A stretch of 38,547 nucleotides of DNA. Origin: Alphaproteobacteria bacterium. GTDB taxonomy: Bacteria; Pseudomonadota; Alphaproteobacteria; Sphingomonadales; Sphingomonadaceae. Positions 23,601 to 30,762 of this stretch are shown piece by piece (positions within the stretch are counted from its first letter, which is position 1; the number at the start of each line of letters is the position of its first letter). The stretch is from positions 1 to 38,547 of the forward strand of contig JAFANP010000015.1 in assembly GCA_019232625.1 (NCBI GenBank), read 5' to 3'. The notes beneath the pieces are model-generated. The model did no database searches. It worked only from the letters and a program-made list of their open reading frames with translations, and had not been told where the DNA came from. The position numbers and the translations under genes were made by a program.

Positions 23601-25697
23601 CACGGTCCCCGCCTCGTTCTTGCGGGCGCCGTCGAAGGCCACGAGGTCGACCGGCTTGCCGCCCGAGAGAAGGGTCACGGTCTGGCCCGGCAGGTGCTTG
23701 ACCGCGACGCGCGTGATCGGCGCGCGCGGATTGTAGCCGGCGTCCGGGAAGAGCCAGCCGGTGCCCGCTTCCTCTCCAGCGAACCAGTCGCGCTCGGCGC
23801 CGGCGGCCGCGGCGTCGCTCGGCACGGCGGGACGCGCCCGCGCCGCGGGTGCGGGCGCCGCCCGGCCGGCGCTCGGCACGGCGTGGAAATCCACCCGCTT
23901 CAACATTCCGCCGCGCCCGTCGACGAAACGGGAGAAGGCCCGACCGCCGGAGCGGGTGTCGGAAGCGCAATCGACGAGGCCGCGGCCGGAGGGCAGCGTC
24001 ATCTCGTCGAGCTGGACGACGTGCGTTCCGGGCACGACCCCCTCGAGATGATAGCGGCCTTCCGAATCGCTGACGGTGTAGCTGCCGTCCTCGAGCATGA
24101 TCCGGACCCCGCCGAGCCCCTTGCCATCCCGACCGCAGGGCGCGTCGACGATCCGGCCGACGATGGTCATGCGCCCGGCGATCGTGTCGCGGCGGATGTG
24201 GACGGCGGCATCGGAGGCGTTGCTGACGTTGCCGAGCGCGTCGACCGCCTGGGCGCGGTTCACGGCATCGCCTTCCTCGGCGTCCGGCCGCACTTCGAGC
24301 GCGTAGCGCACCCGCGCGGTGGCGCCGGCGGGAAGGGTCGGGAGATCGAGATCGAAGCCGTGGCTGCCGGCAGTGAGGCCGGAGGGGCGCTGGCCGTCGA
24401 CGCGGATGGTGTCGGCGCGCAGGCGCAGGCTGGCCGGGAAGCGGTCGCGCAGCGTCACGCGGCCGCTCGCCAGGCGCGGATCGCTGTTGTGGACGTCGAC
24501 GGTGTAGACGATCGCGTCGCCGGCGTCGGCATCGGCGCGCGACGCGCTCTTGGCGATGGTCACGGCGCTGCCGTGGCGGTCGAGCGGGATGGCCACCTCG
24601 ACCGCATCGGCGCCGGCGACGGTGAGAGCGGCGCCGTAGGAGGCGTCGCCGATCGCGAAGGCCGAGCCGTCGGGATCGCGCAGCGGCGCAAGCTCGGCGG
24701 GGCTGCGCCTGGAGGGCGCGCTGTAGCCGGCGGGCGGCTCTACGGAGAGGCGGTATCGGCCCGGACGAACCAGCGGGAAACGGTAAAGCCCGTGCGCGAA
24801 GGCATAGGCCCGGCCGCTGCTGTCCGTGGCGCCGGCCCCGCTGACAACGGTGGATGGGTAGCGGGACTGTGCGTCGTCGCCGAACACGGTCGCCGGCGCA
24901 CCGGTGTCGGCGTCGAGCAGAGTGACCCGGGCGCCGTCCACGACATGACCGTCGAGGCTGTCGAAAACGAACCCCAATGGATCGCCGAGAACGTCCAGCG
25001 AGGCCGAGGCCGTAGCGTCCTTATGGTCGGGGCCGAGGCTTTCGACGAGGATTCGGTCGCCAGGCTCGACGCCGAGGCGGCAGTCGCCGGGCACGCCCGG
25101 CGGCGGCGAGCGAACCGTCTGCAGGAAGCCGGCGAAGCGGCCCGTGTCGGGGCCGGTCTCATAGATGGTCAGCGTCTCCCGGTCGCCGCTGCTTGACAGG
25201 ATCGCCGCCTCGATCGTCTCCGCGCGGGAGGGATCGCGATTGCTTCCCGGATCGTCCACCACGAACAGCAGAGGATCGCCCGGATGAACCTTTTCGGTTG
25301 GAACGATCGAGGCGGGGGCGAGCGACTCGCCCTGCCAGGCCGCGCCGAGCGAGGCGGCGCGGAGCCCGTCCGTCGCAGTGCATTGCGGCGCCGGGAGAGC
25401 GACGGTTCCAGCTTCGGTGCCTGTACCGAAACGGTAAACCGTCAGGGCCAGCGGCACGCTGTTCCGGCCGACGGCGATGTCGACCCGGTTGGAGGAGAGC
25501 TGCTGGCGCTCGCCTTCCCCGCCCCACTCGATCGTGGCGACGTTGGAGATGGTGTGGTGCTGGGGCACGACGAGGCCGCCCGCGCGCGCGGGCGCGAGGG
25601 CGGCGAGCAATGTCGCCAGGGCGAGCAGGATCGCCCCGAAAATCCGGGTCAGCCTCGTCATCGGAAGCGAGGGGGAGGGGCGGCGGAGGTTCTTCAC
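20607..25697 (-). CDS. giant multidomain outer-membrane protein, DUF11/Ig-like plus beta-barrel, 1696 aa
   Basis: The GTG at 25697 has GGGGAGG 9 nt upstream; an ATG at 25661 lacks a ribosome-binding site. Order: signal peptide to residue 39 (APARA); a short SNVATIEW..SSNRVDIAV module (51-76); a beta domain with FVVDDPGSN and ETGPDTGRFAGF (130-230); a prealbumin-like domain (240-325); DUF11 (377-500); a carboxypeptidase-regulatory-like domain (510-570); a Pro/Ala linker (about 600-640); and Ig-like regions. From about 920 to the end come alternating amphipathic strands (KLYLRLERPQFYALFGDYET, FIVADYEVDG, VGVDLRYR, closing YVTMRIKFD), as in a large beta-barrel. I infer an outer-membrane anchor or export channel for the co-encoded DUF11 proteins. 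The architecture recalls uncharacterised proteins in other proteobacteria. Confidence 0.9.
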   Translation of the reverse strand: MKNLRRPSPSLPMTRLTRIFGAILLALATLLAALAPARAGGLVVPQHHTISNVATIEWGGEGERQQLSSNRVDIAVGRNSVPLALTVYRFGTGTEAGTVALPAPQCTATDGLRAASLGAAWQGESLAPASIVPTEKVHPGDPLLFVVDDPGSNRDPSRAETIEAAILSSSGDRETLTIYETGPDTGRFAGFLQTVRSPPPGVPGDCRLGVEPGDRILVESLGPDHKDATASASLDVLGDPLGFVFDSLDGHVVDGARVTLLDADTGAPATVFGDDAQSRYPSTVVSGAGATDSSGRAYAFAHGLYRFPLVRPGRYRLSVEPPAGYSAPSRRSPAELAPLRDPDGSAFAIGDASYGAALTVAGADAVEVAIPLDRHGSAVTIAKSASRADADAGDAIVYTVDVHNSDPRLASGRVTLRDRFPASLRLRADTIRVDGQRPSGLTAGSHGFDLDLPTLPAGATARVRYALEVRPDAEEGDAVNRAQAVDALGNVSNASDAAVHIRRDTIAGRMTIVGRIVDAPCGRDGKGLGGVRIMLEDGSYTVSDSEGRYHLEGVVPGTHVVQLDEMTLPSGRGLVDCASDTRSGGRAFSRFVDGRGGMLKRVDFHAVPSAGRAAPAPAARARPAVPSDAAAAGAERDWFAGEEAGTGWLFPDAGYNPRAPITRVAVKHLPGQTVTLLSGGKPVDLVAFDGARKNEAGTVAVSLWRGVPLQEGTTELTAEIRNADGSLAETLRRSVHYGASPMQAELLRDRSVLVADGVTRPVLAVRLTDRDGRPVRHGLVGDFEVPAPYYPAVEADAQQARQLAGLERARPFWRVEGDDGVAYIALEPTTASGSVSLRFNFREERTVREQRIEAWLEPGDRPWTIVGLAEGTLGYNRLDGRMERLGTERGKLLTDGRLALYAKGRVRGKWLMTLSYDSDKKEDRTRFAGVIDPQAYYTVYADRSERRYDAASVRKLYLRLERPQFYALFGDYETGIDEPVLARYVRSFNGAKAEYKGERVSATAFASDTPYRHRRDEIQGNGLSGPYALGARNILANSERITLEIRDRLRSDRIVDSRLLVRNADYDIDYRAGTIRFREPILSRSSDLDPQFIVADYEVDGIGSRSLNAGGRAAWRTADRKLQVGATAIHDSDEQRRSDLVGVDLRYRPSASTEIRAEAAVSDTRARQNGTVANSGTATAWLVEAEHHGPKYDLLAYARQQGVGFGLGQTNGAEAGTRKFGFDGHVALTETLSLTGSAWLEDYLASDARRVAARALLEYRGRTLSGRAGLTFADDRLADGRTARSTLLQLGATKRLLGNKLELDAQTEIPLTAAESVDFPARHRLAARYAFSNAVQLVGSYEIVDGRNLDARTARVGFDLQPWAGARIAVSGNVQDIAEYGPRTFAAFGLSQSFVLGKHWSLDASLDSNKTLAGIDPARVLNPLHPVASGGFIGSGGITEDFIAVTAGATYRAGPWSLTGRAEYRDGERENRWGFTAAALRQIGEGRAAGAAFNWFTASGPGGQQTRTANLQLSWANRPAGSAWTWLDKLELRDDRVTGAVAGLPGSLGPILTVSGDARSRRAVNSLSINYSPAPGREIALFWGSRYVSERVGADDIGGWSNVVGADIRFDLAKKVDIGVAATVREGLGGRSLAYSAGPSVGIRPFDNGWMSIGWNVVGFHDRDFEDARYTRSGPYVTMRIKFDQLSLQSLGLGRR

Positions 25698-25721
25698 CTC
25701 GCCGCGCCTCCCCGTCTCGGC

Positions 25722-26780
25722 TCAGTTCACCGTGGTCCGGAAGACCAGGGTCTTGGTCGTGCCGGCGGTGATGTCCGCGAGGGCACCGGACACCACGCCG
25801 GAGGCATAGCTGCCCCCGCTGGCGCCGTCGGCGTTGCAGGTCGAGCCCGTCACCGTCCCGTTCACCTTGATGCCGAAGGCCGACAAATAGGTCGTCTGGG
25901 CGGGAAGGGTGTCGGTGACGGAGATGTTGGTCGCCGTCGCGCTTCCCGCGGCATTGGCGACCGCGATGCAATATTCCACCACCGCGCCCGGAATCATCTT
26001 GGGGTTGGTGGTCGAATTGACGGGATCGCTGATCACCCGGCTGGTCTTGGTGACCGTCAGGGCCGCGGCCGACACGGTATAATCGTCGAACGCGAATTCC
26101 TGGCCGTCATACTGGACGTTGCCGTTCGCGGAGCCGGGCTCGGCGAAGACGGTGTCGACGCCGGCGGTGTTGGCGCCGCTCGTCTGGGTCACCGTCGCGC
26201 CGAGCGAGCCGGCCGCGGTCGCCTCGGAGGCGACGGCGGTCAGCTTGACTCCGGCGACGTCGCCCGTGGCGCGGCCGAGCGGAATGTCGACGACGACGAA
26301 CACCTTGCGGCTGTCGTCGGCGATGATCTGATCCATGTAGGTCGCGGTGTCGCTCGCCGACTCATAGGTGCCGTTGCCGTTGCCGTCGACGAAGACGCGC
26401 ACGTTGTTCGCGTTGAAATTGTCGGTGCCGCCGTGAGCGGCGGTGCCGCCCGCCAGCTGCGCCGCGCTCAGCGCGAAATCGAGCGTCGCGTTCGAGGCGT
26501 TGGTCACGGTGAAGGTGGTCACCGCCGTCACCTGGCCCGGCGAGACGCTGATCGTCGTGCCGTCGTTCGAAACGACGGTCATGACCACCTTGCGGTCGAC
26601 GGTGAAGGTGTCGCTGGCGGCGACCGCCGTTTGCGCGACACCCCCGACCTTGTAGTCGAGGGTAACGTTGTTCGTGACGCTGGTACCCGCGGCCGTTCCC
26701 GCCGCAGCGGCGGGGGAGGCCGCGAAGGCCGCCGCCGCCAGCACGCTGCCGGTTGCGAGCCATCGCATGTTTCTGGTCAT
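25722..26780 (-). CDS. exported DUF11-like protein with EF-hand-like loop, 352 aa
   Basis: The ATG at 26780 gives MTRNMRWLATGSVLAAAAFAASPAAAAG, a Sec signal. The mature N-terminus AGTSVTNNVTLDYKVGG is a version of the SNxAT module also found in the 336-aa and giant proteins. A calcium-type loop, VDGNGNGTYESASD, covers residues 131-144 (Asp132, Asn134, Asn136, Asp144). The second half is a DUF11 domain (LTVTKTSRVISDPVNST, AVVEYCIAVANAAGSATATNISVTDTLPAQTTY) ending TAGTTKTLVFRTTVN at the terminus. Two cysteines, in the DUF11 domain, may form a disulfide. It lies 24 bp before the giant OMP gene. A subunit of a surface structure is the best guess. Confidence 0.88.
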   Translation of the reverse strand: MTRNMRWLATGSVLAAAAFAASPAAAAGTAAGTSVTNNVTLDYKVGGVAQTAVAASDTFTVDRKVVMTVVSNDGTTISVSPGQVTAVTTFTVTNASNATLDFALSAAQLAGGTAAHGGTDNFNANNVRVFVDGNGNGTYESASDTATYMDQIIADDSRKVFVVVDIPLGRATGDVAGVKLTAVASEATAAGSLGATVTQTSGANTAGVDTVFAEPGSANGNVQYDGQEFAFDDYTVSAAALTVTKTSRVISDPVNSTTNPKMIPGAVVEYCIAVANAAGSATATNISVTDTLPAQTTYLSAFGIKVNGTVTGSTCNADGASGGSYASGVVSGALADITAGTTKTLVFRTTVN

Positions 26781-26847
26781 CGTTCGATCCAATCATCTCA
26801 AGACTGGGCGCCAAGTTCCCCCCGCCGGCGCCCGTCGCGGGTCGAGG

Positions 26848-27309
26848 CTATTTGACGACGCCTCTGAAGCTGACTTTGCCGCTGGCGCCGGCCGGGATGG
26901 CCTGGCCGAAAGCCCAGCGAACGTGGGTGACGTCGGACGGGAGGGCCGGGCGGCTGGTGCCGTCCGCCTTCACGACCTTGAGCGAGGCGAGCGGACCCCA
27001 CGTCCGCCCGCCATCGACGGAGAAAGTCGCGCCCGGGCTCGCCGAGCCGGCGAAGGCGACCGAGTCCGGGATCGGATCGGTCAGCGCGAAGCCGGTGGCG
27101 GGCTGGGCGCCCTGGTTGCGGTAGCTGAGCTCGAAGACCAGCTTGTCGCCGGGCGTCACGATCTTGGGCGCCTCGCGCACGACAGCCGGCTTGCCGTCGG
27201 CGCCGGGCTTCACCCGCTCGACGAAGACTTCGCTGGAGAGGGTGACGTTCTCGGCCGCGAAGGCCGCGGCAGGGGCGGCGAGCGCCAGGAGTGCGAGCCA
27301 GATCTTCAT
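26848..27309 (-). CDS. small exported single-domain DUF11 protein, 153 aa
   Basis: An AGGGAGGT ribosome-binding site favours the second of two ATGs (27309; MKIWLALLALAAPAAAFAAE, signal peptide). The first ATG, at 27315, sits too close to it. The mature protein of about 135 residues is essentially one DUF11 domain: KIVTPGDKLVFELSYRNQGAQPATGFALTDPIPDSVAFAG, GATFSVDGGRTWGPL and the terminal GKVSFRGVVK. It lacks the SNxAT module and the calcium loop of its larger neighbours, so it could be a tip, cap or adaptor. It starts 14 bp after the 336-aa gene and precedes the 352-aa gene by 67 bp. The family occurs widely in sphingomonads without known function. Confidence 0.87.
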   Translation of the reverse strand: MKIWLALLALAAPAAAFAAENVTLSSEVFVERVKPGADGKPAVVREAPKIVTPGDKLVFELSYRNQGAQPATGFALTDPIPDSVAFAGSASPGATFSVDGGRTWGPLASLKVVKADGTSRPALPSDVTHVRWAFGQAIPAGASGKVSFRGVVK

Positions 27310-27323
27310 GTTCATGACCTCCC

Positions 27324-28334
27324 TCAGTCGATCTTCACTTTGAATTTCACGATTTTGGTGGTGCCGGCCGCGACGGAGCCGAGGCCGACCGAAACGGCCG
27401 TCCCGTCGAAGCTGCCGGCGTCGGAATCGGCCGCGTCGGTGAGCGAAGCCGCGTCGAGCGTGAGGCTGCCCGCCTGATAGGTCGTGCCGGCGGGGACCGC
27501 GTCGCTCACCTTGACGTTGGCGAGGCTGCCGTTGCCGCTGACCGTGGCGGTCAGCGTGTAGGTGATGACCGCGCCGGGCCCCTGGGTCGTGCCGCCGAAC
27601 GGATCGGCGACGGTGGCGCTCTTCACGAAGGAGAGCGACGCCTTGCGGACCGCATACCAGCCGTCGTCCTGCGCCTTCGCGCCGGTCGCGCCGACGACGG
27701 CGTTGCCGCCGCCCTCGCCCTGGCCGGCGAAGCTGGTCCCCGGAGTGCCGCTGCCGGTCCTGGCGACGGCCGTCAGATCGACCTTGCCGCGATTGCCGTC
27801 GGCGGCGAGCAGCGGGATCGTCGAGAGCACGAAGACCGTCGCCGACCCGTCGGGCGCCAGTTGCGGATCGTTGACCCCCGGCACGTAAGCGGTGTCAACG
27901 CCGGCATCGAAAGCGCCGTTGGCGTTGCTGTCGAGGAAGAGGGCGGTGACGGTGGGATCGAAATCGTCGCCGCCGCCATTGGCGATCGTGCCCAGCGTGT
28001 AGCTCTCCGGACCGTTGCCCGCGTTGGTGACGGTGAAGCTCAGCACCTGGCCGGCGAGGCCGGGGGCGCTCACCACGTCGGCCGGATCGCGCCATGCCAC
28101 CGTGACGTCGAGCAACTCGTCCACCTTCAGAGTCACCGTGTTCGAATCGACGCTGGTCGGCGTGCCGTTCGGCAGGTCGTAGGTGGCGGTCGCGACGTTG
28201 GTGATGTTGGTGCCGGCGAGCGTGCCGGCGGCGTGCGCCGGCGCGGCCATGCCGGCGGAGGCGGCCGAGACGGCCGCCAGCAAAGCATTTTTTGCGAACG
28301 CCGATGATTTGGCGCTCCTGGCCTGATATCCCAT
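27324..28334 (-). CDS. exported DUF11-like protein with EF-hand-like loop, 336 aa (first gene of the surface operon)
   Basis: The ATG at 28334 follows GGGGGAG by 5-6 nt. The signal peptide ends near AHAAG (residue 37). The mature start GTLAGTNITNVATATYDLPN..SVDSNTVTLKVDE (residues 37-73) is the best copy of the operon's N-terminal module. Residues 134-147 hold FLDSNANGAFDAGVD, a calcium-type loop. The C-terminal DUF11 domain contains AVITYTLTATVSGNGSLANVKVSDAVPAGTTYQAGSLTL and ends AGTTKIVKFKVKID. It has no cysteine in the mature part. It is similar in layout to the 352-aa protein and clearly a paralogue. The promoter should lie in the AT-richer 28335-28440, but I could not fix it. Confidence 0.88.
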   Translation of the reverse strand: MGYQARSAKSSAFAKNALLAAVSAASAGMAAPAHAAGTLAGTNITNVATATYDLPNGTPTSVDSNTVTLKVDELLDVTVAWRDPADVVSAPGLAGQVLSFTVTNAGNGPESYTLGTIANGGGDDFDPTVTALFLDSNANGAFDAGVDTAYVPGVNDPQLAPDGSATVFVLSTIPLLAADGNRGKVDLTAVARTGSGTPGTSFAGQGEGGGNAVVGATGAKAQDDGWYAVRKASLSFVKSATVADPFGGTTQGPGAVITYTLTATVSGNGSLANVKVSDAVPAGTTYQAGSLTLDAASLTDAADSDAGSFDGTAVSVGLGSVAAGTTKIVKFKVKID

Positions 28335-28463
28335 TCCCGCTCCCCCAAAGAGCCTTTGTTCGGTGCGGCTTTTGCGGGACAGGTCGATAAAGAATAGTTA
28401 ACGCGTTTTTAGCTACGCCGATTAATCAGCCAAGCGATTGAAACCGCGAAGGAAAGGGCGAGG

Positions 28464-29660
28464 ATGAGGAGGGTCGATCCCGCGGAGCTTCCGCCCGCTG
28501 CCGCGGCCGTGCAGGCGCCGGAGCCGCATCACGAGCCGTCGGTGGAAGCGGAGGCGATCGCCTTCCGGAGAGACCGGCTGCTGGCGGCCCTGACCCTTAT
28601 CGCCGGGGCCGGCCTGGTGCTCGCGCTGCCCTTCGCGCTGCGGGCGGGGGCGGAGTTCTTCCTCCCGGTGACGGCGGCCCTGGTCATCGCCATCGCGCTC
28701 GTGCCAATGCTGGAATGGCTGGAGCGGCGCGGCCTGCCCTCGGGGCTCTCCGCCTTCATCTGCGTCCTCACCTTCCTTGGAGTCGCCAACATCGCCGTCG
28801 CCTCGATCGTCCTTCCGGCGAGCGACTGGGTGCGGCTGCTTCCGGAGCGGATCGGCCGCATAAGGGAGACGCTGGCGCCGGTGATGCGGGTCTATTCCCA
28901 GCTCGAGCGCTTCATCGACGATCTCGTCCGGCAGTTCGGCACGGTCCATCATGCGACGACCCGAACGGTGGCGCTCGAGCAGCCGAACTCGCTTCTGGGG
29001 ATCATCGCCACCTCGGCGCCGCTCGCCGCCGTGCAGATGTTCTTCGCGGTGCTGGTCGTCTTCTTCTTCCTTTCGGGGTGGACGCGGATGCGCCGGCGCA
29101 CGATCACCGGCCGGGCGAGCTTCGACGGCGCGATGACGACGGCGAGGGCGATCCAGGAGATGGTGGACGCGACCTCCACCTATCTCGGCACGATCACTTT
29201 GGTGAACATCTGCCTCGGCCTGACGGTCGCGTTCGTGCTCTGGCTGCTCGAGATGCCGACGCCGCTGATGTGGGGCGGCATCGCCGCCGTGCTCAACTAC
29301 ATACCCTATCTCGGACCGATCGCCTCGGCGCTGCTGCTGGCGCTGGGCGGGCTCATGACCTTCAACGAGCCCTGGTACGCGCTGCTCCCGGCGCTGTGCT
29401 TCGTCGGCCTGCACCTCGTCGAGTCCAACGTCATCACGCCGATGTTCGTCGGCCGCAGGTTGACGATCAATCCGCTCCTCATCCTGGTCTCGCTGAGCTT
29501 CTGGGCCTGGGTATGGGGCACTACCGGCGCGTTGCTGGCCGTGCCCCTGCTGATCATCCTCAAGACCGTGCTCGGCGCGGCCGGAAAGCCCGACATCGCC
29601 GGCTTCCTCTTCGAGGAGGGGACGCTCACGACCGCGCATCACGACGAGCCCGGCGGCTGA
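28464..29660 (+). CDS. AI-2E family transporter (PerM/TqsA-like), 398 aa
   Basis: After a 35-residue cytoplasmic lead, two closely paired helices appear (LLAALTLIAGAGLVLALPF and FFLPVTAALVIAIALVPMLEWL, then a third near FICVLTFLGVANIAVASIV). A periplasmic stretch, a long hydrophobic C-terminal half with LLGIIATSAPLAAVQMFFAVLVVFFFLSGW, and GGIAAVLNYIPYLGPIASALL and VESNVITPMFVGRRLTINPLLILVS follow. The last two are the diagnostic blocks of the AI-2E/PerM family. Family members include a quorum-signal exporter and Na+/H+ antiporters, so the substrate cannot be assigned. It is divergent from the DUF11 operon and followed by a hairpin before tRNA-Asp. Confidence 0.93.
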   Translation: MRRVDPAELPPAAAAVQAPEPHHEPSVEAEAIAFRRDRLLAALTLIAGAGLVLALPFALRAGAEFFLPVTAALVIAIALVPMLEWLERRGLPSGLSAFICVLTFLGVANIAVASIVLPASDWVRLLPERIGRIRETLAPVMRVYSQLERFIDDLVRQFGTVHHATTRTVALEQPNSLLGIIATSAPLAAVQMFFAVLVVFFFLSGWTRMRRRTITGRASFDGAMTTARAIQEMVDATSTYLGTITLVNICLGLTVAFVLWLLEMPTPLMWGGIAAVLNYIPYLGPIASALLLALGGLMTFNEPWYALLPALCFVGLHLVESNVITPMFVGRRLTINPLLILVSLSFWAWVWGTTGALLAVPLLIILKTVLGAAGKPDIAGFLFEEGTLTTAHHDEPGG

Positions 29661-29667
29661 GGGAAAT

Positions 29668-29689
29668 CTCCCTGCCGCCCGGCGGGGAG
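29668..29689 (+). terminator. hairpin after the AI-2E transporter gene
   Basis: CTCCCTGCC (29668-29676) pairs with GGCGGGGAG (29681-29689) through one U-G pair, with a 4-nt loop. It starts 7 nt after the stop. No U-tract follows, so termination is inferred. Confidence 0.6.
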
Positions 29690-29694
29690 GTCGC

Positions 29695-29723
29695 TTGACA
29701 GGCTTCCGGCCAGCCCCTAGGTC
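29695..29723 (+). promoter_or_regulatory. probable sigma-70 promoter of tRNA-Asp
   Basis: TTGACA at 29695-29700, a perfect -35, is followed by a 17-bp spacer and TAGGTC at 29718-29723 as a weak -10 with the leading TA. This places the start of transcription some 5 bp before the tRNA. It lies just after the hairpin that closes the preceding gene. Confidence 0.6.
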
Positions 29724-29734
29724 GCCGGCCTCAC

Positions 29735-29811
<77 letters not shown>

Positions 29812-29815
29812 TTCT

Positions 29816-30034
29816 TCAGAAAAGGCGCCCCGTCTCCATCCACCGGAGCAAGGGCCTCAGCGGCAGGATCCACGCGATTCCGGCGGCGACGAAGAACAGC
29901 GCCTCGACCGGCCAGGGGAGGGCCGGGAGCCATCCGGCAACGGTCGCCACCAACGCCGCCCACGCCGCGATAAGAGCGAGGATCAGGAAGATGCCGGCGG
30001 GCTTGCGCCAGCTGGGCTGCGGCGTCGGCGTCAT
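29816..30034 (-). CDS. DUF2842 membrane protein, 72 aa
   Basis: A small two-helix protein: PSWRKPAGIFLILALIAAWAALVATVAGWL then LPWPVEALFFVAAGIAWILPLRPLLRWM, ending ETGRLF. This is the alphaproteobacterial DUF2842 pattern, of unknown function. The ATG at 30034 overlaps the stop of the cyclo-ligase gene by 4 nt (ATGA); an earlier ATG (30049) would overlap more. It is the last gene of the minus-strand group and converges on tRNA-Asp. Confidence 0.9.
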   Translation of the reverse strand: MTPTPQPSWRKPAGIFLILALIAAWAALVATVAGWLPALPWPVEALFFVAAGIAWILPLRPLLRWMETGRLF

Positions 30035-30609
30035 CGGCAGTCGATCCATTCACCGGGCGTGGCGATCGCATCCAGCGGAACGTCCCACGGATCCGGTTCG
30101 AGCCGCGCTTCCACGATCTGCGGCTCCCAGGCAAGGCCGATGGTGAACACGGCGCCCCCCTCCCGAAGGTGGGCGAGGGCGCGGTCGTAATGCCCCTTGC
30201 CGTGGCCGATGCGGGTGCCGCGGCGGTCGGCGGCGACGAGCGGCACGAGCACGGTGTCGGGCGCCAGCGCCTCGGAGTCCACCGAAGGCTGGAGCACGCC
30301 CCAGGGGCTGGGCGCGACGGCCGGGGCTTCCCGGAAGATCATGCGGGAATCGCGATCGAGGAACCAGGGCAGGGCGGCGCGCTGGCCGTCGCCGAGCCGG
30401 TCGAGGACGGCGTAGGGGCTGATCTCGTCCTTGAGCGGGTGGTAGCCGGCGACGATCTTCGCTCCGATGAGGCGCGGGAGAAGGAGGGCGGCGAGCTTCT
30501 CCTCCAGCTCGGACCGCAGCTCCGGCGACAGGGAGCGGGCATAGTCGCGCCGCGCCGCAAGGGCCCGGCGCCGAAGCTCGGCTTTGGGGAAGGGTGACGG
30601 GACCGCCAT
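30031..30609 (-). CDS. ygfA: 5-formyltetrahydrofolate cyclo-ligase
   Basis: It converts 5-formyl-THF to 5,10-methenyl-THF with ATP and so clears a folate inhibitor of one-carbon enzymes. The 192-residue product has ATP/substrate features KAELRRRALAARRDYA at the start, KIVAGYHPLKDEISP, and the family signature RRGTRIGHGKGHYDRALA, with G-x-G-x-G-x-x-D/Y, near residues 130-147. WEPQIV..PDPWDVPLDAIATP closes it. A 6S-like RNA and zapA lie directly upstream on the same strand, the arrangement conserved in many proteobacteria, where 6S RNA and this gene are transcribed together. Confidence 0.95.
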   Translation of the reverse strand: MAVPSPFPKAELRRRALAARRDYARSLSPELRSELEEKLAALLLPRLIGAKIVAGYHPLKDEISPYAVLDRLGDGQRAALPWFLDRDSRMIFREAPAVAPSPWGVLQPSVDSEALAPDTVLVPLVAADRRGTRIGHGKGHYDRALAHLREGGAVFTIGLAWEPQIVEARLEPDPWDVPLDAIATPGEWIDCR

Positions 30610-30620
30610 GGCCGTTTGCC

Positions 30621-30762
30621 GGAATATCCTCTGACGCCAGAACGTCAGGTGGGGACCATATGTGCCGAACCGGGATCCGGCCAGGGACAGCCCCCTAGGA
30701 TGTCTTATCGCCTCAGGGATGTTCGCTAAAGCTCGTACCGGGCAGTACCCGTCGCCTTCTAT
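30621..30762 (-). ncRNA. ssrS: 6S RNA (SsrS), approximate bounds
   Basis: The gap between zapA and the cyclo-ligase gene is the classic site of 6S RNA, which binds sigma-70 RNA polymerase as a promoter mimic in stationary phase. On the minus strand I see TAGCGAACATCCCTGAGGCG followed by ATAAGACATCC, resembling the CCCCTGAGCCGATATTTCAT region of the E. coli RNA. There is also a hairpin CTGACG..CGTCAG near 30630 and the 3' end GGATATTCC. The stretch is unusually non-coding in composition. Bounds are approximate; a covariance-model scan would decide. Confidence 0.65.

Noticed and set aside
20715-25196. A 1493-codon open frame antisense to the giant outer-membrane protein gene
   Set aside because: High GC content makes stop codons rare in the antisense frame. 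Its translation is a Gly/Ala/Arg/Glu/Val-rich low-complexity mixture with no domain, signal or ribosome-binding site, while the opposite strand gives a well-formed exported protein.
28335-28463. Promoter pair between the DUF11 operon and the AI-2E transporter gene
   Set aside because: The region is AT-richer, with TGATTAATC and TTAACTATTC segments, but no -35/-10 combination with correct spacing was convincing on either strand.
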